A stretch of DNA of 64,000 nt from the NCBI RefSeq assembly GCF_013378445.1, contig NZ_JABXYK010000006.1:1-64000 (forward strand). Direction: 5' to 3'. Numbering within the stretch: position 1 is the stretch's first letter; each line of letters starts with the position of its first letter. Made by a program: the position numbers and the translations under genes. Below are positions 9,769 to 20,606 of this stretch, one piece after another. Source of the DNA: Mycoplana rhizolycopersici (GTDB lineage: Bacteria > Pseudomonadota > Alphaproteobacteria > Rhizobiales > Rhizobiaceae). The notes beneath the pieces are model-generated. The model ran no database searches and was not told the DNA's origin. It saw nothing but the letters and a program-made list of their open reading frames with translations.

Positions 9769-11019
9769 TCAGGCCGCCTTGTTGTGCGGCTGGAACAGCT
9801 TGCCATGCTCGGCGATCAGAACGAATGCCAGGCCGATGACCGATAGCGTAAAGAAGCCCGTCACAAGCGGCAGGGCGGTGCCATTGTAGGCCTGGCCGAT
9901 GATGCCGCCGATGACCGCGCCGCCGGCGGTGCCCATGAAGCCGAGGACGGAGGAGGCGGTGCCGGCGACGTGGCCCAGCGGCTCCATCGCCAGCGAATTG
10001 AAGTTCGAGCCGATCCAGCCGAACTGGAACATCGACAGCGCAAACAGCGTGATGAAGATCGGGAACGGCACGAGGTGGTTTGTCCAGGTCAGCGTCAGGA
10101 CCAGCCACAACGCGTTGATGGCAAGGAAGCCCAGCAGCGCGCCGTGTGACAGCCGCCGCATGCCGAACTGGCCGACCAGCCTCGCATTGACGAAGGAGGA
10201 GAACGCCATGAAGGCCGCGACGCCCGCAAAGGCGACGGGAAACCAGACGCCCAGCTCATAGATGCCGACATAGATCTGCTGCGCCGAGTTGATGAAGCCG
10301 AACAGCGCGCCGAAGATGAAGGTGCTGGCAAGCGTGTAACAGAGTGCCACGCGATTGGTCAGCACGATGCGGAAGCCTTCGATGACCGAGGCCGGCGTGA
10401 ACGGGCGCACGTCTTCCGGCGCCAGCGTCTCGGGCAGGCGCAGGTACATCCACGCGCCCACGACGGCCGCAATGACGCCCATGAAGATGAAGATCAGGTG
10501 CCAGTCGCCGAACAGCATGACGACCTGCCCCGTGCCGGGAGCCAGCACCGGCACGACCATGAAGACCATCATGATCAGCGACATTACCTCGGCCATGGCG
10601 CGACCGCCGAAAATGTCGCGGACGATCGAGATCGTGATGACGCGCATGGCGGCCGATCCGATCCCCTGGACGAAGCGCAGCGCCAGCAGCGCAGCGAAGG
10701 AGGGGACGACGACGGCGGCGAGCGCGGAAACGATGTAGATCGCCAACCCTACGAACATCGGCGTCCGACGTCCGAAGCGATCCGAAATCGGGCCGTAAAG
10801 AAGCTGGGCGAAGGCGAAGCCGATGAGATAGGCCGAGATGACGTACTGGCGATGGTTCTCGTTGGCAACGCCGAGGCTCGCGCCGATTTCCTGCAGGCCG
10901 GGCAGCATGATGTCGATCGCGAGCGCGTTCAGCGCCATCAGCATCGCCATCAGCGCGATGAATTCCCCCTTTCCCATGCCGTTCAGGCGCTGGGACGCTT
11001 CGGGTGAGATTGCTGTCAT
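9769..11019 (-). CDS. Bcr/CflA-type MFS multidrug exporter
   Basis: A 416-residue major facilitator with about 12 hydrophobic segments. The family signature is clear: DIMLPGLQEIGASLG in TM1, the loop motif YGPISDRFGRRTPM between TM2 and TM3, and RFVQGIGSAAMRVITISIVR, closely matching the Bcr/CflA drug-resistance subfamily. It likely exports drugs or metabolites by proton antiport across the inner membrane; the substrate cannot be read from sequence. It lies downstream of grxD with a hairpin between, so it may be its own unit. Confidence 0.88.
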   Translation of the reverse strand: MTAISPEASQRLNGMGKGEFIALMAMLMALNALAIDIMLPGLQEIGASLGVANENHRQYVISAYLIGFAFAQLLYGPISDRFGRRTPMFVGLAIYIVSALAAVVVPSFAALLALRFVQGIGSAAMRVITISIVRDIFGGRAMAEVMSLIMMVFMVVPVLAPGTGQVVMLFGDWHLIFIFMGVIAAVVGAWMYLRLPETLAPEDVRPFTPASVIEGFRIVLTNRVALCYTLASTFIFGALFGFINSAQQIYVGIYELGVWFPVAFAGVAAFMAFSSFVNARLVGQFGMRRLSHGALLGFLAINALWLVLTLTWTNHLVPFPIFITLFALSMFQFGWIGSNFNSLAMEPLGHVAGTASSVLGFMGTAGGAVIGGIIGQAYNGTALPLVTGFFTLSVIGLAFVLIAEHGKLFQPHNKAA

Positions 11020-11041
11020 GATGAAAATCCAAAAATGAGAG

Positions 11042-11066
11042 AAGGCGCCGTCGGTAACGGCGCCTT
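11042..11066 (-). terminator. Possible terminator downstream of grxD
   Basis: On the minus strand AAGGCGCCGT, loop TACCG, ACGGCGCCTT, a 10-bp stem 33 bases after the grxD stop codon. The T-rich stretch begins only about 6 bases later (CTCTCATTTTTGG), so termination may be partial and allow read-through into the MFS gene. Confidence 0.5.
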
Positions 11067-11098
11067 GTAACAGTCTGATGATGTCATGCGGTTGACGC

Positions 11099-11434
11099 TC
11101 AGGCGGCGCCCTTCACCGCAATACCTTGTCCCTGAAGATGTGTTTGCAATTCGCCCGACTGGAACATCTCGCGGACGATATCACAGCCGCCGACGAATTC
11201 GCCCTTGACGTAGAGCTGCGGAATCGTCGGCCAGTTGGAATAGTCCTTGATGCCCTGGCGCAGATCGGCATCCGCCAGCACGTTGATGCCTTTGTAGTCG
11301 ACGCCGACATAGTCGAGAATCTGCACGACCTGACCGGAGAAACCGCATTGCGGGAACTGCGGGGTGCCCTTCATGAAGAGCACGACGTCGTTGTTCTTGA
11401 CTTCGTTGTCGATGAAATCGTGGATGCCACTCAT
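11099..11434 (-). CDS. grxD: Monothiol glutaredoxin, CGFS type (Grx4/GrxD)
   Basis: A 111-residue monothiol glutaredoxin with the active site CGFS in [14 protein letters not shown] and the glutathione-binding [19 protein letters not shown]. Proteins of this type bind [2Fe-2S] clusters with glutathione and, with BolA partners, deliver clusters or signal iron status. The start at 11434 ([12 protein letters not shown]) has AAAGGA upstream. bolA lies upstream in the same direction, matching the known Grx4-BolA partnership; a small basic protein gene sits between them. Confidence 0.95.
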   Translation of the reverse strand: MSGIHDFIDNEVKNNDVVLFMKGTPQFPQCGFSGQVVQILDYVGVDYKGINVLADADLRQGIKDYSNWPTIPQLYVKGEFVGGCDIVREMFQSGELQTHLQGQGIAVKGAA

Positions 11435-11555
11435 AGTCCGAATCCTTTCCTGCCCGGATTCAAGGTCCGGACCGCGTTTGCCCTTAGATAACATGTGCGA
11501 GGCGATTTTCCATCACCCGCACGGAATTGATTCATCAATTGTGATGATGACGGGA

Positions 11556-11825
11556 TCAGCCCCGGCTGCGCTGCTTGCTGCGGGCAGCCGCCGTTCTCCG
11601 CCGGCTGACCTGCTTTCGCGCGGGCTTGCTGCGAGCCGACTTGCTGGGCGTGGACCGGGGCTTTAGCGCCGCTTCGACGATGTCCGCGATCAGGCCGCCA
11701 GGCTTCGGCTTGGCGGCGCGCCGCCGCGTGCGCCGGGTGGTTTTCCTGACGCCGGTTTTCTTCAGCACTTCCTTCAAGGCACTGCTGACGACACCGGATA
11801 CGAAATCCTCGATGACACCGGCCAT
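11556..11825 (-). CDS. Small basic protein of unknown function between bolA and grxD
   Basis: An 89-residue protein. The first 27 residues form an amphipathic helix (MAGVIEDFVSGVVSSALKEV), followed by a very basic Lys/Arg/Ser/Ala/Pro tail resembling histone H1 or nucleoid-protein tails, interrupted by a second short helix GGLIADIVEAALK. The gene begins 9 bases after the bolA stop codon and shares its direction, which argues for a real co-translated gene. I do not recognise the family. Nucleic-acid binding is suggested by charge only. Confidence 0.65.
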   Translation of the reverse strand: MAGVIEDFVSGVVSSALKEVLKKTGVRKTTRRTRRRAAKPKPGGLIADIVEAALKPRSTPSKSARSKPARKQVSRRRTAAARSKQRSRG

Positions 11826-11834
11826 GTGGATCGC

Positions 11835-12068
11835 CTACTCCGGCGCGGACGTCTGCAGGGCGAGGGCGTGCAGGACGCCCCCCATGTTTCCCTTGAGGGC
11901 GTTGTAGACCATCTGGTGCTGCTGAACGCGGGTCTTGCCGCGGAAGGCTTCCGCGACGACCTCTGCGGCATAGTGATCCCCATCGCCTGCCAGATCGCGG
12001 ATCGTGACCTTGGCTCCGGGAATCCCGGCCTTGATCATGTCTTCGATTTCACCTGGTGCCATGGGCAT
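11835..12068 (-). CDS. bolA: BolA family protein
   Basis: A 77-residue BolA-like protein with IEDMIKAGIPGAKVTIRDLA at the N-terminus and the helix containing RVQQHQMVYNALKGNMGGVL. BolA proteins pair with CGFS glutaredoxins to hold a shared [2Fe-2S] cluster, and some act in iron signalling. The gene starts 20 bases downstream of purL and is followed by the basic protein gene and grxD, so the operon supplies both partners. Start: ATG at 12068, or 6 bases further in (MAPGEIED). Confidence 0.92.
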   Translation of the reverse strand: MPMAPGEIEDMIKAGIPGAKVTIRDLAGDGDHYAAEVVAEAFRGKTRVQQHQMVYNALKGNMGGVLHALALQTSAPE

Positions 12069-12088
12069 AATGCGTGCTCCCTTTTGTT

Positions 12089-14326
<2,238 letters not shown>

Positions 14327-14435
14327 CGTCTCTCGTCTTGTCCGTGAATGGGGGCTTTGCGGTCTCTTTAGCGCATGAGCACGGACGGCGCGACAGGAAA
14401 ATGCCCCCCGCCAACAACCTGCGATCCAAAGGAGG

Positions 14436-14783
14436 TCAGAGGATCTCGTCGACCCGCTCCACGGGACGGCACAGCCGTGCCCCCTTTGCGGATATGACGA
14501 TGGGCCGTTCGATCAGGCTCGGATTGTCCAGCATGGCATCCATGATTTCTCGATCGGTGCGGGCGGGGTCAAGCAATGCGAGTTGTTTGGCCAGCGGTTC
14601 TTTCGTCCGCAGGATATCGCGGGGCTCGGCGCCCATCGAAACGAGGATGCCCAGAAGTTCCTCGCGGGTCGGCGGGTGTTTCAGATATTCGATGATTTCC
14701 GGCTCGGCGCCGGTGTCGCGAATTCTGGCCAGCGTGTTTCGGGAAGTGGAACAGCGGGGATTATGAAGGATCTGTATGGTCAT
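14436..14783 (-). CDS. ArsC family (arsenate reductase-like) protein
   Basis: A 115-residue thioredoxin-fold protein with the glutaredoxin-dependent ArsC active-site segment [18 protein letters not shown] (Cys near residue 10) and the later [16 protein letters not shown]. True arsenate reductases and the uncharacterised YffB/Spx-like members share this fold; with no ars genes alongside, arsenate reduction is only a family-level guess. The start MTIQILHNP at 14783 fits the family N-terminus. It lies 109 bases upstream of purL on the same strand. Confidence 0.85.
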   Translation of the reverse strand: MTIQILHNPRCSTSRNTLARIRDTGAEPEIIEYLKHPPTREELLGILVSMGAEPRDILRTKEPLAKQLALLDPARTDREIMDAMLDNPSLIERPIVISAKGARLCRPVERVDEIL

Positions 14784-14865
14784 GGTGGCCAGAAACGACG
14801 CCACCGCCGAAAGGTTCCGGCACGGCGATTTTTTCTTGAGATTATATGAACTTGTAGAAAGCGTG

Positions 14866-15267
14866 TCAGCTGCAGCCGGTTGCGCCAGCGGCCCAGCGCT
14901 TGACGTCGCTGGCAATGCGGGCCGAAACCGGTTCGTCCATCAGCGGGCCGAAGGCACTGAGCCGTGCCGGGTTTCCTTCCGCCTGGACGACGAGGAGGGG
15001 GCGCGATTCCGGCGAGCGCCGCGGGACGACCAGGATGCGCGGCTTACCCGAGAAGGAGTTCAGCTCGGGGGCGAGGCGATAGGTCTTGAAGGCTGCGTCG
15101 CCCGATTTGAACCAACAACCGTTGGCCCCCAGGGCGATGCGTTCCATCGTCGGCAAGGCTGCGGTATTTGCCTTCGGCGCCGGCGGCGTGGACTGGCAGG
15201 CGGCGAGGGATGCAGCGGCTGCGAGCGCAGCCGCGCAGGCGGCCTTTGAGAGGGCATGAGGGCGCAT
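14866..15267 (-). CDS. Small lipoprotein of unknown function
   Basis: A 133-residue lipoprotein: signal MRPHALSKAACAAALAAAAS followed by the lipobox LAAC, with the acylated Cys near residue 24. The mature domain holds two more cysteines (NGCWFKSG and the C-terminal GCS) and a PRRSPESRPLLVVQAEG stretch. I do not recognise a named domain. The start at 15267 is supported by AAAGG upstream. It sits between purQ and the arsC-like gene. Confidence 0.8.
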   Translation of the reverse strand: MRPHALSKAACAAALAAAASLAACQSTPPAPKANTAALPTMERIALGANGCWFKSGDAAFKTYRLAPELNSFSGKPRILVVPRRSPESRPLLVVQAEGNPARLSAFGPLMDEPVSARIASDVKRWAAGATGCS

Positions 15268-15315
15268 GAAGGGCCTTTCAGACGGGAACACGCGCCCCTG
15301 AATAGAGGCTTATGG

Positions 15316-15990
15316 TTAAGCGGCGATTACGTCGAGCGCGGAAGCGAAAAGGCCGCGTCCGTCCGAGCCGCCATGGGCCGCCTCGATGAGGTTTTCCGGG
15401 TGCGGCATCATGCCGAGCACGTTGCCCCGCTCGTTGATCACACCGGCGATGTCGTTCAGCGAGCCGTTCGGGTTCGTGCCCTCGGCGTAGCGGAACACCA
15501 CCTGGCCGTTTCCTTCGATCCTCGCTGCCGTCTCCGCATCGGCGAAGAAATTCCCGTCGTGGTGGGCGACGGGGCAACGCAGGATCTGGCCCTTCTCATA
15601 GGCGCGGGTGAAATCCGTCTCGGCATTGGTCACTTCGAGCCGGATTTCCTTGCAGACGAACTTCAGCGAGGCATTGCGCATGAGCGCGCCCGGCAGCATT
15701 CCCGCTTCGAGGAGGATCTGGAAGCCGTTGCAGACGCCCAGCACCTTCACGCCGGCCTCTGCCTTCGCCTTGATCGCCTGCATGACCGGCATGCGCGCGG
15801 CAATCGCGCCGCAGCGCAGGTAGTCGCCGTAGGAGAAGCCACCGGGGATCACGATCAGGTCGACGTCGGCCGGGATCTCGGTCTCCGTCTGCCAGACGGT
15901 GACGGGCGCCTTGCCGCCGATCTTGGTGAGGGCCGCGATCATGTCGCGGTCACGGTTGAGGCCGGGGAGCTGGACGACTGCTGATTTCAT
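15316..15990 (-). CDS. purQ: Phosphoribosylformylglycinamidine synthase subunit PurQ (glutaminase)
   Basis: The class I glutamine amidotransferase subunit that feeds ammonia to PurL. The 224-residue protein has the oxyanion/nucleophile region [13 protein letters not shown] with the catalytic Cys, and [10 protein letters not shown] with the catalytic His and Glu. Early residues [17 protein letters not shown] are also typical. Its ATG overlaps the stop codon of the preceding coiled-coil gene (ATGA), so the two are translationally coupled. Confidence 0.97.
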   Translation of the reverse strand: MKSAVVQLPGLNRDRDMIAALTKIGGKAPVTVWQTETEIPADVDLIVIPGGFSYGDYLRCGAIAARMPVMQAIKAKAEAGVKVLGVCNGFQILLEAGMLPGALMRNASLKFVCKEIRLEVTNAETDFTRAYEKGQILRCPVAHHDGNFFADAETAARIEGNGQVVFRYAEGTNPNGSLNDIAGVINERGNVLGMMPHPENLIEAAHGGSDGRGLFASALDVIAA

Positions 15991-16244
15991 GGGTGTGGCT
16001 CAAACTTTGCCTGGGCCTCGGCAAGCTCGCGCAATTCGAGGCGGTTTTCGATACGGTCGAGGCGGGTTTCGTGGCGGCCGAGCACGCCGTAGATGTTGTG
16101 AATGTCTTGCTGCATCGAAATCATCGTACCCCGCAGCGCACCCAGTTCCGCCTTTATTTCGGACTGTCCCTGCTTCAGGTTGTTGGTGTCAGCCTGAATC
16201 TTCTTCAGCAACTCAAACATCAACTCATTCGTGATCTCGGCCAC
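15987..16244 (-). CDS. Small coiled-coil protein inserted between purS and purQ
   Basis: An 85-residue, almost wholly helical protein with heptad-like spacing ([19 protein letters not shown], then [19 protein letters not shown]). The GTG at 16244 was chosen because GGAGG lies 5 bases upstream; a TTG at 16259 is also in frame. It ends in an ATGA overlap with purQ and begins 18 bases after purS, so it is part of the pur operon. I know similar small helical proteins in Rhizobiales but no function. It could be a structural partner of the PurLQS complex or an unrelated passenger. Confidence 0.75.
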   Translation of the reverse strand: MAEITNELMFELLKKIQADTNNLKQGQSEIKAELGALRGTMISMQQDIHNIYGVLGRHETRLDRIENRLELRELAEAQAKFEPHP

Positions 16245-16262
16245 CGCTGCCTCCTTCAACCA

Positions 16263-16505
16263 TTAGGCGAGGGCGATAGTATAATTCTCGATAACCGTGT
16301 TTGCCAGAAGCTTCTCGCACATGTCCTTGAGCTCGGCTTCCGCCTTCGCCTTGTCGGCGGTCTGCAGTTCGAGATCGAAGACCTTGCCCTGACGGACGTG
16401 GCCGACGCCGTCGAAACCGAGGCTGCTGAGCGCGCCTTCGATCGCCTTGCCCTGCGGGTCGAGAACGCCGTTCTTCAGCGTCACCGTTACGCGTGCCTTG
16501 ATCAT
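16263..16505 (-). CDS. purS: Phosphoribosylformylglycinamidine synthase subunit PurS
   Basis: An 80-residue protein that bridges PurL and PurQ. The N-terminus MIKARVTVTLKNGVLDPQGK and the later VRQGKVFDLEL are characteristic. It follows purC by 65 bases and precedes the coiled-coil gene and purQ, so its neighbours confirm the purine role. Confidence 0.95.
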   Translation of the reverse strand: MIKARVTVTLKNGVLDPQGKAIEGALSSLGFDGVGHVRQGKVFDLELQTADKAKAEAELKDMCEKLLANTVIENYTIALA

Positions 16506-16570
16506 GTGTTCCTCTTCAGTCGCTTTCCTATATGGCCACACGGGCCCGGCGGGAAAAGTCCCGCCCTTGA

Positions 16571-17335
16571 TTACTTTACCAGAACCGGGCCAGTGCCCCG
16601 GATCGGCTCGTTCTCGTTGATGATGCCGAGACGGCGCGCCACTTCCTGGTAGGCCTCCAGCAGTCCGCCCATATCGCGGCGGAAGCGGTCCTTGTCCATC
16701 TTTTCCTGGGTGTTGACGTCCCACAGGCGGCAGCTGTCCGGCGAGATCTCGTCGGCGATGATGATGCGCATCATGTCGCCTTCGTAGAGGCGGCCGCATT
16801 CGATCTTGAAGTCGACGAGCTGGATGCCGACGCCGAGGAAGAGGCCGGAGAGGAAGTCGTTGACGCGGATGGCGAGCGCCATGATGTCGTCGAGTTCCTG
16901 GGGGCTTGCCCAGCCGAAGGCGGTGATGTGCTCTTCGGAAACGAGCGGATCCTCGAGGTTGTCGGCCTTGAAATAGAACTCGATGATCGAGCGCGGCAGA
17001 ACGGTGCCTTCCTCGATGCCGAGGCGCTTGGACAGGGAGCCCGCGGCGACGTTGCGCACGACGACTTCCAGCGGAATGATCTCGACTTCCTTGATCAGCT
17101 GCTCACGCATGTTGAGGCGGCGGATAAAATGGGTCGGGATGCCCATCTTGTTGAGATGGGTGAAAAGATACTCGGAAATGCGGTTGTTCAGCACGCCCTT
17201 GCCGTCGATGACGTCATGCTTCTTCTTGTTGAAGGCGGTGGCGTCGTCCTTGAAGAACTGGATCAGCGTGCCCGGCTCAGGACCCTCGTAGAGAATCTTG
17301 GCCTTGCCTTCGTAGATACGGCGGCGACGGTTCAT
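16571..17335 (-). CDS. purC: SAICAR synthetase (PurC)
   Basis: Joins aspartate to CAIR in purine synthesis. The 254-residue protein begins [20 protein letters not shown] and contains [10 protein letters not shown], the substrate-binding region [17 protein letters not shown] and [10 protein letters not shown]. The start at 17335 fits the family; an upstream ATG at 17380 would add an untypical leader. It heads the purC-purS-coiled-coil-purQ unit and is divergent from the DUF1476 gene. Confidence 0.96.
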   Translation of the reverse strand: MNRRRRIYEGKAKILYEGPEPGTLIQFFKDDATAFNKKKHDVIDGKGVLNNRISEYLFTHLNKMGIPTHFIRRLNMREQLIKEVEIIPLEVVVRNVAAGSLSKRLGIEEGTVLPRSIIEFYFKADNLEDPLVSEEHITAFGWASPQELDDIMALAIRVNDFLSGLFLGVGIQLVDFKIECGRLYEGDMMRIIIADEISPDSCRLWDVNTQEKMDKDRFRRDMGGLLEAYQEVARRLGIINENEPIRGTGPVLVK

Positions 17336-17567
17336 GGATTTTTCTCTGTAGTTGGCGCCCTTGGGTAGCGCATATATCAATTCTTCCCGGGTCCATAAAC
17401 GAATTGTACCAGTTTAACAATCGGTCCGTCGATCGATCCCCTTATTTCCGGGCTTTCACGCAATCGGCATCGTGCGCCTGAAAACTTCACATTGCACTTT
17501 TGACAGGCTTTTGATTTATGGATCGTAGTCCCAACCGGAACAGATCCAAATATACGGGAGTCGAGAC

Positions 17568-17882
17568 ATGACCGCCATGCAAGATCGCGAAAAGGCCTTC
17601 GAAGCGAAATTCGCCAAGGACGAGGAGCTTCGCTTCAGGGCTGAGGCGCGGCGCAACAAGCTTCTGGGGCTTTGGGCCGCTCAGCTGCTCGGAAAGAGCG
17701 ATGCCGAGGCCTATGCGAAGGAAGTCGTGGCGGCCGATTTCGAGGAAGCTGGTCACGAGGACGTCGTGCGCAAGGTCAAGGCCGACTTCGATGCGGCCGG
17801 TGTCGCCAAGAGCGAGGACGATATCCGTCTGCAGATGGTCGAGCTTCTCGGCGTCGCCATCGACCAGCTCCAGAAAGACTGA
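17568..17882 (+). CDS. DUF1476 protein (zeta-type inhibitor of the F1-ATPase)
   Basis: A 104-residue helical protein with the family N-terminus QDREKAFEAKFAKDEELRFR followed by EARRNKLLGLWAA. DUF1476 members include the alphaproteobacterial zeta subunit, which blocks the ATPase in the hydrolytic direction through its N-terminal segment. Members outside Paracoccus differ in inhibitory strength, so physiological inhibition here is inference. It stands between divergent purC and convergent purB with its own terminator. Confidence 0.9.
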   Translation: MTAMQDREKAFEAKFAKDEELRFRAEARRNKLLGLWAAQLLGKSDAEAYAKEVVAADFEEAGHEDVVRKVKADFDAAGVAKSEDDIRLQMVELLGVAIDQLQKD

Positions 17883-17910
17883 CGGTCGACCGCATTTCGA
17901 AACGCCAGAC

Positions 17911-17942
17911 AGAAAGGGCGCAGCCATGGCTGCGCCCTTTCT
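17911..17942. terminator. Bidirectional terminator between DUF1476 and purB
   Basis: AGAAAGGGCGCAGC, loop CATG, GCTGCGCCCTTTCT: a perfect 14-bp stem in the gap between two convergent genes, A-rich on one side and T-rich on the other. Confidence 0.9.
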
Positions 17943-17972
17943 CATGCGATGCATACAATCGGACTTGCCGGA

Positions 17973-19280
17973 TCAGGCCTCGCCGAAGACGCGCTTGAAG
18001 ATCGTATCCACATGCTTGGTGTGGTAGCCAAGGTCGAACTTTTCGCGGATCTGCTCTTCGGAGAGGGCGGCCCGCACCTCCTGATCGGCCAGCAGCTCTT
18101 CAAGGAAGTCCTTGCCCTGTTCCCACACCTTCATGGCGTTGCGCTGGACGAGGCGGTAGCTGTCTTCGCGGGAAACGCCGGCCTGGGTAAGCGCGAGAAG
18201 CACGCGCTGCGAGTGAACAAGTCCGCGGAACTTGTTGAGATTCTTCTCCATATTCTCGGGATATACCACGAGCTTCTCGATGACGCCGGTGAGCCGGTTC
18301 AAGGCGAAGTCGAGGGTGACCGTCGTGTCCGGGCCGATGGCGCGCTCGACGCTCGAATGGCTGATGTCGCGCTCGTGCCAAAGGGCGACGTTCTCCATGG
18401 CCGGAACGACGGACATGCGAACGAGGCGGGCGAGACCTGTGAGGTTCTCGGTCAGCACGGGGTTGCGCTTGTGCGGCATGGCGGACGAGCCCTTCTGGCC
18501 GGGCGAGAAGAACTCCTCGGCTTCCAGAACCTCCGTGCGCTGCATGTGGCGGATCTCGATGGCGACGTTTTCGATCGAGGAGGCGATGACGCCGAGCGTT
18601 GCGAAGAACATCGCGTGGCGGTCGCGCGGGATGACCTGCGTGGAGACGGGCTCGGGCACGAGGCCGAGGGCGGCGCAGACATGCTCCTCGACGCGCGGGT
18701 CGATGTTGGCGAAGGTGCCGACGGCACCGGAAATCGCACCGGTTGCGATTTCAGAACGGGCTGCGACGAGGCGGGCGCGGTTGCGGTCCATCTCGGCATA
18801 GAAGCGGGCGAGCGTAAGGCCCATCGTCGTCGGTTCGGCGTGGATGCCGTGGCTGCGGCCGATGCGAACCGTGTCCTTGTGTTCGAATGCCCGGGCCTTG
18901 AGCGCGGCGAGAACACGGTCGAGGCCTGCCAGCAGGATGTCGGAGGCGCGCACGAGCTGGATGTTCAAGGTGGTGTCGAGCACGTCCGACGACGTCATGC
19001 CCTGGTGGACGAAGCGGGCGTCCGGACCGACGATCTCCGCCAGATGGGTGAGGAAGGCGATGACATCGTGCTTGGTGACGGCCTCGATCTCGTCGATGCG
19101 GGCCACGTCGAAGACGGCCTTGCCGCCCTTGTCCCAGATCGTCTTTGCCGCTTCCTTCGGGATGACGCCGAGTTCAGCCAGCGCATCGCAGGCATGCGCC
19201 TCGATCTCGAACCAGATGCGGAACTTCGTTTCGGGCGACCAGATGGCGACCATTTCCGGACGGGAATAGCGGGGGATCAT
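17973..19280 (-). CDS. purB: Adenylosuccinate lyase
   Basis: Acts twice in purine synthesis, releasing fumarate from SAICAR and from adenylosuccinate. The 435-residue protein carries the fumarase/aspartase-superfamily signature GSSAMPHKRNP, the early HQGMTSSDVLDT and GRSHGIHAEPTT with catalytic histidine. It is the last gene of a minus-strand run beginning with rpe, 61 bases after the membrane-protein gene, rather than joined to the purC unit. Confidence 0.97.
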   Translation of the reverse strand: MIPRYSRPEMVAIWSPETKFRIWFEIEAHACDALAELGVIPKEAAKTIWDKGGKAVFDVARIDEIEAVTKHDVIAFLTHLAEIVGPDARFVHQGMTSSDVLDTTLNIQLVRASDILLAGLDRVLAALKARAFEHKDTVRIGRSHGIHAEPTTMGLTLARFYAEMDRNRARLVAARSEIATGAISGAVGTFANIDPRVEEHVCAALGLVPEPVSTQVIPRDRHAMFFATLGVIASSIENVAIEIRHMQRTEVLEAEEFFSPGQKGSSAMPHKRNPVLTENLTGLARLVRMSVVPAMENVALWHERDISHSSVERAIGPDTTVTLDFALNRLTGVIEKLVVYPENMEKNLNKFRGLVHSQRVLLALTQAGVSREDSYRLVQRNAMKVWEQGKDFLEELLADQEVRAALSEEQIREKFDLGYHTKHVDTIFKRVFGEA

Positions 19281-19341
19281 AGGCTTTCTGCTTTCGTTGG
19301 AAGGGGCGTTGGCGCCCCTCTACCAAGAATGGCCGAAAAGC

Positions 19342-19875
19342 TCAACGCATCGCTTTGGCCAGCCACAGGCTCGCGCCGGCAAGGATGGGCAGGCCAACCG
19401 GCAGATAAAGCCGCATACCGAGAACGGCGAACTGATAGGAGGCTGACACGGTCGTACCGAAAAGCTGCTTCACACCGATCCTCGAAAGGATCGGCTCGTG
19501 CCATTCCGAATAGAAGACGCGGTAGTCCATCGCAAAGAGCAGTGCGGTCACGCCAATCGTGCCGAGGGCCAGCAGCACGAAGCAGGCGGCAAACCTGGTT
19601 TCCACTGCCGCGTTTCTTGCGACGAGACCTGCTGCGAGCACAACGAACGGCCAGGCCAGTGCTCCGCCCAGAAAGAAAAGCGTCACCAGTTCCGCCAGAT
19701 GGAGCGTCTCGAAACCGTTGCGGAAGTAGAGCGAGATCGACGCCGATAGTGCCATGAGGGCGCCCCATGCGAGCGCGCCCGCGACAAGGCGAGTGATGCG
19801 GGAGGGGAGCGATACCGAAAGCTTGCTTCCCTGGCCGGCATTCTGGAGGCGGAAGGGCCGGGGCTGCGCGTCCAT
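19342..19875 (-). CDS. Integral membrane protein of unknown function
   Basis: A 177-residue protein with four hydrophobic segments (around residues 25-50, 60-88, 95-118 and 145-172) and a short polar N-terminus. No family motif is recognisable. It starts 2 bases after the DUF2259 stop codon, so it is very likely co-translated with that gene and rpe. Confidence 0.7.
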   Translation of the reverse strand: MDAQPRPFRLQNAGQGSKLSVSLPSRITRLVAGALAWGALMALSASISLYFRNGFETLHLAELVTLFFLGGALAWPFVVLAAGLVARNAAVETRFAACFVLLALGTIGVTALLFAMDYRVFYSEWHEPILSRIGVKQLFGTTVSASYQFAVLGMRLYLPVGLPILAGASLWLAKAMR

Positions 19876-19877
19876 GG

Positions 19878-20606
19878 TCAGGGCTTCAGGGGAACGGCGA
19901 GCCAGCGGCCGTCCAGCCCCTCGAAACCTAGCCGCAGCACCATCACGAGCGCCATGTGGATGGTCTGCGGCGCGCCGTCATAGGTTACGACACCGGCAAT
20001 GCGGTAGCCGGTCGGGCAGCCGCGGCTCTGCGGCGTCCGGTCTTCCGAATAGACGGACTGATTGGCAGGCTTTCCGGATTTCTCGGTGAACTCGAGCTGG
20101 AAACCGGCGCCCTTCTCGATCAGGCCGCTGCAGATCTCCGGCACCGGCGCAGGCGTTTCGGTGAGCTTCAGAGTGTAGGGCTCGCCGACACGCGGCTCGG
20201 CGGGAAAGGCGTAGTATCGAAGCGTGTCGCCGACGGGGCCGACTTCGCTGTAGGGATTGAGGGCCACAAGCTGGCCGGGGTGCTCGTTCAGACTGTAATG
20301 CGCAACCGCGGGGCTGGCTTTTGCCGCAGCTTCTGCCCGGACACGGCGCAGGCCGGAATCGTTCTCAGGCGCCTGCACGCGGATCGGAGAACCCGGCAGA
20401 TACTCGTCCTTGGCGGTGTCGATGAAGTAGATATTGGAGTAGGCGGAGCCGGAACCATCCTGGATCCCGAACTCCTCATAGGCGAAAATCCCGCCATCCG
20501 CGGAAAATCCGATCGGCCGAACCTGCGCGAAATCGCCTGCCCAAGCTGTCGCCGGCGCCAGCATCATGCAGGCGGCAATGGCGACAAATACTCCGGTTTT
20601 CCTCAA
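19878..20606 (-). CDS. DUF2259 family secreted protein
   Basis: A 242-residue exported protein with signal peptide [20 protein letters not shown] and cleavage near AWA-G. The mature start [20 protein letters not shown] followed by [19 protein letters not shown] is the DUF2259 pattern. Function unknown. Its ATG overlaps the stop codon of rpe by 4 bases, so it is translationally coupled to a carbon-metabolism gene. Confidence 0.8.
   Translation of the reverse strand: MRKTGVFVAIAACMMLAPATAWAGDFAQVRPIGFSADGGIFAYEEFGIQDGSGSAYSNIYFIDTAKDEYLPGSPIRVQAPENDSGLRRVRAEAAAKASPAVAHYSLNEHPGQLVALNPYSEVGPVGDTLRYYAFPAEPRVGEPYTLKLTETPAPVPEICSGLIEKGAGFQLEFTEKSGKPANQSVYSEDRTPQSRGCPTGYRIAGVVTYDGAPQTIHMALVMVLRLGFEGLDGRWLAVPLKP

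Noticed and set aside
17500-17530. A sigma-70 promoter for DUF1476 starting at TTGACA 17500
   Set aside because: The -35 box is good but no acceptable -10 box lies 16-18 bases downstream.
17949-19757. A 602-codon open frame opposite purB
   Set aside because: Crosses the purB gene, the downstream gap and part of the membrane-protein gene on the opposite strand; no motif or start signal.
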